In this document: positions 13,675 to 15,185 of the stretch, one piece after another
Numbering within the stretch: the first letter of the stretch is position 1
Layout: each line of letters starts with the position of its first letter
Assembly (NCBI GenBank): GCA_011390055.1
Contig: JAABTC010000011.1
Location: 1-15,185 of the forward strand
Reading direction: 5' to 3'
DNA: 15,185 bases
Origin: Burkholderiales bacterium
GTDB lineage: Bacteria; Pseudomonadota; Gammaproteobacteria; Burkholderiales; Burkholderiaceae_C
Program-made: the position numbers and the translations under genes
The notes under the pieces: generated by a model
The model's database searches: none
What the model was told of the DNA's origin: nothing
The model's input: only the letters and a program-made list of their open reading frames with translations

Positions 13675-15185
13675 TCAGAAGTGGATGCCGCGCATCATCT
13701 GCGCCATCGCCACCGCCTCGGGCGACAACGTCGGCTTGGCCAGCTTGTCGCCCTTGGCCGCGGCGCTGTCGGGGAACATGCGGAAGGTGGTGTTCATGAT
13801 GATCTGCGTGATGCGCGGCGCGGCGGCGTGGAGCAGTTCGCCGGCGATGCCCAGGCGCGTGGCCACGCGCACCGGCTTGTCGATGCAGGCCTGCACGATC
13901 ATGTCGGCGGCCTCTTCGGGCTTGAGCAGCGGCATGTTGTCGTAGATCTTGGTCGGCGCCGTCATCGGCGTGCGCACCAGGGGCATGTTGACGGTGGTGA
14001 ACGTGACGCCCTGGTCGGCGTACTCGCTCGAGGCGCAGCGCGTCCACGCATCGAGCGCGGCCTTGCTGGCCACGTAGGCCGCGAAGCGCGGTGCGTTGAC
14101 CAGCACGCTGATCGAGCTGATGTTGACGACGTGGCCGCGCTTCTTGGCCACCATGCCGGGCAGCAGGCCCATCGTCACGCGCAGGCTGCCGAAGTAATTC
14201 AGCTGCATCGTGCGTTCGAAATCGTGGAAGCGCTCGTAGCTGGCTTCGATCGCGCGGCGGATCGAGCGGCCGGCGTTGTTGATCAGGAAGTCGACGCCGC
14301 CATGCTGCTCGGTCAAGGCTTGGACGAACGCGGCGCAGCTGGCTTCGTCGGCGATGTCGACCGAGTAGGTGAAGACCTTGGCGTCCTTGCCCGCCGCCTC
14401 GCGGATTTCCTTGGCCGCCTCGACCAGCTTGTCCTCGCCACGCGCGCAGATGATCGTGATGGCGCCGGCCTCGGCGAAGCGGCAGGCCGCGGACAGGCCG
14501 ATGCCCGACGAGCCGCCAGTGATCAGCACCACCTTGCCGCCGACCGTGCCGCGCAGGCTGCGGTCGATGAACAGGGCCGGGTCGAGGTGGCGCTCCCAGT
14601 AGTCCCAAAGGCGCCAGGCATAGTCCTTCAGGTTCGGGCATTCGATGCCGCTGCCCTTCAAGGCCGCATCGGTGGCACGCCGGTCGAAACGCGTGGGGTA
14701 GTTGATGAAGGTCAGCATGTCCTCGGGCACGCCGAGGTCCTTGATCACCGCGTTGCGGATGCGACGCACCGGTGCCATCGCCATCAGCCCCTTCTTGACG
14801 CTCTTGGGGATGAAGCCGAACAGGGCCGCGTTGACGAACAGGTTCATCTTCGGCGCGTGTGCGGCACGGCTGAAGATGTCGAGCACGTCGCCGATGCGGT
14901 AGCCGACCGGATCGACCAGGTGGTAGCAGCCGCCGCCCTGCGTCACCTTGTGGCTGATGTGGTCGAGCGCCGCCACGACGAAGTCGACCGGCACGATGTT
15001 GACGCGGCCACCCTCGATGCCGATGCTGGGCATCCACGGCGGCAGGATCTGCCGCATGCGCTGGATCAGCTTGAAGAAGTAGTACGGGCCGTCGACCTTG
15101 TCCATCTCGCCGGTGCGCGAATCGCCGACCACCATCGCCGGGCGGTAGACCGTCCACGGGCCCTTGCACTCCTTGCGCACGATCT
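13675..15185 (-). CDS. Double-SDR fatty acyl-CoA reductase-like protein (5' end outside window)
   Basis: The frame is open to the window edge and ends at TGA 13675; about 502 residues are visible. In the visible numbering (Met at 15180 as 1), residues 1-200 are the C-terminal part of an extended SDR/thioester-reductase domain (VYRPAMVVGDSRTGEMD, NIVPVDFVVAALDHISH). From about 213 a classical SDR follows: TGGSSGIG (221-228), NNAG (301-304) and catalytic Ser356, Tyr369 and Lys373 (YVASK). The order and sequence closely resemble the 661-residue Marinobacter Maqu_2507 fatty acyl-CoA reductase; shared stretches include VDGPYYFFK, NNAGRSIRR, FHDFERTMQLNYFGS and TTVNMPLV, and the C terminus MRGIHF parallels MRGIYW. 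That enzyme reduces fatty acyl-CoA to fatty alcohol with NADPH. About 160 N-terminal residues, including the first Rossmann glycine motif, would lie beyond the right edge. Substrate use here is inferred from that resemblance. Confidence 0.88.
   Translation of the reverse strand, partial: IVRKECKGPWTVYRPAMVVGDSRTGEMDKVDGPYYFFKLIQRMRQILPPWMPSIGIEGGRVNIVPVDFVVAALDHISHKVTQGGGCYHLVDPVGYRIGDVLDIFSRAAHAPKMNLFVNAALFGFIPKSVKKGLMAMAPVRRIRNAVIKDLGVPEDMLTFINYPTRFDRRATDAALKGSGIECPNLKDYAWRLWDYWERHLDPALFIDRSLRGTVGGKVVLITGGSSGIGLSAACRFAEAGAITIICARGEDKLVEAAKEIREAAGKDAKVFTYSVDIADEASCAAFVQALTEQHGGVDFLINNAGRSIRRAIEASYERFHDFERTMQLNYFGSLRVTMGLLPGMVAKKRGHVVNISSISVLVNAPRFAAYVASKAALDAWTRCASSEYADQGVTFTTVNMPLVRTPMTAPTKIYDNMPLLKPEEAADMIVQACIDKPVRVATRLGIAGELLHAAAPRITQIIMNTTFRMFPDSAAAKGDKLAKPTLSPEAVAMAQMMRGIHF

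Overview
The window comes from a chromosome with very high G+C and strong G/C third-position bias. The gene families point to a betaproteobacterium, most likely Burkholderiales of the Rubrivivax/Leptothrix/Methylibium type; this is inferred from gene content because no rRNA or other marker is present. Coding density is high. I see no mobile element, CRISPR array, tRNA or rRNA.

Layout, left to right. (1) 1-2622, plus strand: the 3' end of an OmpR-family response regulator, then a PAS-GAF hybrid histidine kinase. (2) 2644-3456, minus: an FNR-like regulator lacking the Fe-S cysteines. (3) 3457-3677: a divergent control region with four phased GTGA repeats and a near-perfect FNR-type box. (4) 3678-4196, plus: a small orphan protein resembling only the N-terminal half of ornithine carbamoyltransferase, with the STRTR catalytic motif lost. 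(5) 4227-10002, minus: acetate kinase, a P2-type (Ca2+-ATPase-like) pump and a PAP2 phosphatase, tightly packed as one operon, followed by a zinc alcohol dehydrogenase that has its own FNR-type promoter. (6) 10130-11935, plus: a glutathione S-transferase-like protein and a dsbB/dsbA-like pair. (7) 11984-13048, plus: an EamA/DMT transporter with a very histidine-rich tail. (8) 13111-15185, minus: a GNAT acetyltransferase, preceded in transcription order by a double-SDR protein very like the fatty acyl-CoA reductase of Marinobacter (Maqu_2507 type), cut by the window edge.

How the genes may work together. The left 10 kb reads as a low-oxygen or redox response island. The kinase PAS domain aligns without gaps to the heme PAS domains of FixL and DosP around the proximal histidine. 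The FNR-like protein keeps the DNA-reading E/S/R residues of FNR. Two genes here (the carbamoyltransferase-like protein and the alcohol dehydrogenase) carry the same promoter layout: TTGACGCA(C/G)(G/A)TCAA, exactly 21 bp, then (T/C)AGACT. Acetate kinase and an alcohol dehydrogenase fit a fermentative or overflow role. The regulatory link is inference from sequence. The most novel item is the FNR-box-driven, apparently non-catalytic orphan carbamoyltransferase domain.
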